64,000 nucleotides of DNA from Asparagopsis taxiformis. Lineage: Eukaryota; Rhodophyta; Florideophyceae; Bonnemaisoniales; Bonnemaisoniaceae. Under the pieces are notes generated by a model. It was not told where the DNA came from, made no database searches, and was given only the letters and a program-made list of their open reading frames with translations. Positions 62,849 to 64,000 of the stretch are shown piece after piece. Each line of letters begins with the position of its first letter. Within the stretch, counting starts at the first letter, position 1. The stretch is taken from assembly GCA_030407315.1 (NCBI GenBank), contig JALQPE010000519.1, positions 1 to 64,000 on the forward strand. The letters run 5' to 3'. Made by a program: the position numbers and the translations under genes.

Positions 62849-64000
62849 TTAACGACGGAAGTTGTCGGAAGGACGAGGACGCTGATGCGAAGGATAGGAT
62901 GGGGATGGCCTCAAGGACCGGTTGGTCGGATGCTGAGCCGTGGACCGGCGAGTGTCACGAGGACGCACACGGCCAGAATCCCTATGGGAAGTAGGCAACC
63001 GAGCCGGAGGGCGATGTCGAGACGCAGCTGGAGCTGAGGGAACCGGTGCCATCGGAGATGGAATATCCACATCGTCGGACACCGAAGGTGAATCCGCCCT
63101 GGGCGGGTCAGGCGTATCAACAAGCTGTAGCAGCGGCGTATCAACATCAACTGGCATGGAGCGCCTAGCGCGAACATTTCGACCATCATCTCGACCAGAG
63201 GGTGACCTATCCCGGCGACATCCGGAAGTCCCTCCTTGAGGTTGAAGACTGGCTGGGGTTCCCAGAGCGCTAGGTGTATCCCTTCCTCGCTCATGCGGTA
63301 TACGACGCCGCGCCAAGCGCAACTCCTCTTCCAATTCCTGGACTCGTGTCTGCAGTTCGTCAAACACCTTCTGCCTCGCAGCTGCATCTTGCTCCCATCG
63401 AGAGTTCTTCTCTTCCGCTAAGCGGCGACCCGCACGTTCTGCACGATAGCGCGTTTCGGCAGCATCTCGTCGCTCGCGACTAGCCTTGTACCGGGTACCC
63501 AACGTGATACACGTCATTGCCAAGGTATTCAACGCTCCACGAACGGGGTAACCGCTAACCCGCGGAGGAAATACCGACGAAAGTTGGCCATCACCAAGAG
63601 TCTCCGCCAATTCGCGCACCTTCGTAACCGAGAACAGCTCCACTGAAGTTAAAAGGGACCCAAGTACATCCGCAGGAGCGGTAGAACGACCAGCCTGGCC
63701 GTCACGATCCACTGACTGACCCGATCGAAGATCGGGCGACAGAAACGGAGCTTCCGAAGGAGACGACGAGCCCTGACGGGTAGGGTGTGCCAAGCCCCGC
63801 GGGACTGGCGGATGAACACTTGATTGTGGAACCCCAGGTTCGTAAAGAGCGGGCACGACTGGCACCGTCGGGTGAGGCGAGAAGCCGGGATCAGCGTGTC
63901 GATATCCCGCCGGAGTAGAACGCCCAGGGCGTGGTACATGCATCTCCCGTTCGGGCTTGTATAAGTAATCCTCCAAATCTCCGTCGGAGTAACTTGCAGG
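62849..64000 (-). CDS. Partial coiled-coil ORF, opposite strand to the gypsy element
   Basis: An open frame enters from the right edge of the window (no start within it; the first in-frame candidate near 63976 is TTG) and ends at 62849, at least 383 codons. The first third is Pro/Ser-rich. A helical part follows (SVTKVRELAETLGDGQLSSV ... ), then a strong coiled coil (ERAGRRLAEEKNSRWEQDAA ... ELQTRVQELEEELRLARRR), then a basic Ser/Arg/Pro tail. No domain is recognised. It could be an antisense gene of the gypsy family between pol and 3' LTR, the gag-like gene of another element in opposite orientation, or a host gene end. Confidence 0.45.
   Translation of the reverse strand, partial: PASYSDGDLEDYLYKPEREMHVPRPGRSTPAGYRHADPGFSPHPTVPVVPALYEPGVPQSSVHPPVPRGLAHPTRQGSSSPSEAPFLSPDLRSGQSVDRDGQAGRSTAPADVLGSLLTSVELFSVTKVRELAETLGDGQLSSVFPPRVSGYPVRGALNTLAMTCITLGTRYKASRERRDAAETRYRAERAGRRLAEEKNSRWEQDAAARQKVFDELQTRVQELEEELRLARRRIPHERGRDTPSALGTPASLQPQGGTSGCRRDRSPSGRDDGRNVRARRSMPVDVDTPLLQLVDTPDPPRADSPSVSDDVDIPSPMAPVPSAPAASRHRPPARLPTSHRDSGRVRPRDTRRSTAQHPTNRSLRPSPSYPSHQRPRPSDNFRR

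Overview
The window looks like nuclear DNA of an intron-poor eukaryote. Evidence: Ty3/gypsy chromoviruses (pol ending in a chromodomain), Copia-type elements, a CHY/RING ubiquitin-ligase fragment, a SET domain, an NB-ARC fragment, LTR-type TATA and AATAAA signals, and long uninterrupted reading frames with no bacterial operon layout. A red alga is my best guess, mainly from compact genes and a Cys-rich/PKD-type surface-protein fragment. That is inference; a stramenopile is not excluded.

Layout. (1) 1-5.5 kb: a decayed, CpG-rich Ty3/gypsy pol followed by gene-free DNA with a 350-bp tandem duplication. (2) 5.5-9.2 kb: Copia fragments (RT/RNase H end, two short LTR-like copies, a half-tRNA-type primer site, gag and protease). 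(3) 9.2-10.4 kb: a separate LTR (TGTAG...CTACA), primer site and the start of a gag-like frame. (4) 10.38-48.02 kb: a segment bounded by CACTA-type inverted termini (CACTACTG) and by inverted arrays of GGCAGTA/TACTGCC repeats. I propose that it is one giant CACTA-like DNA transposon of about 37.6 kb. (5) 48-55 kb: unclassified coding-like fragments and a second, inverted and decayed copy of part of the same gene set. (6) 55.2-62.5 kb: a nearly complete Ty3/gypsy chromovirus. (7) 62.8-64 kb: a minus-strand coiled-coil ORF running off the window.

The 10.4-48 kb segment is the interesting part. It encodes a 1,233-aa Tnp2-like DDE transposase. It also has two paralogous proteins joining an N-terminal ParB/sulfiredoxin-like box (DGGHR) to a C-terminal 2OG-Fe(II) dioxygenase-like domain (HxD...H...R). 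Two further ParB-like proteins are fused to a beta-class DNA amino-methyltransferase (DPPF/DPPY then FSGT/YGGT); one of these also carries a SET domain. There is a DUF7869-like DDE protein with a deletion derivative, and two uncharacterised proteins (462 and 507 aa) in convergent orientation. Fragments of host-like genes (CHY/RING, Cys-rich/PKD, NB-ARC) have accumulated in the middle. A third ParB-methyltransferase and a second convergent 461/507 pair lie outside the proposed right end, which suggests a recurring gene module.

Six copies of a near-perfect palindrome, AATAATACC-S-GGTATTATT, nested in larger inverted repeats, sit in the spacers behind the module genes. They are candidate binding sites for the element's own proteins. 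My working idea is a mobile element that writes (methyltransferase) and oxidises or removes (2OG enzyme) DNA base marks through proteins sharing one ParB-like module. All functional statements are homology by eye; no database search was run.
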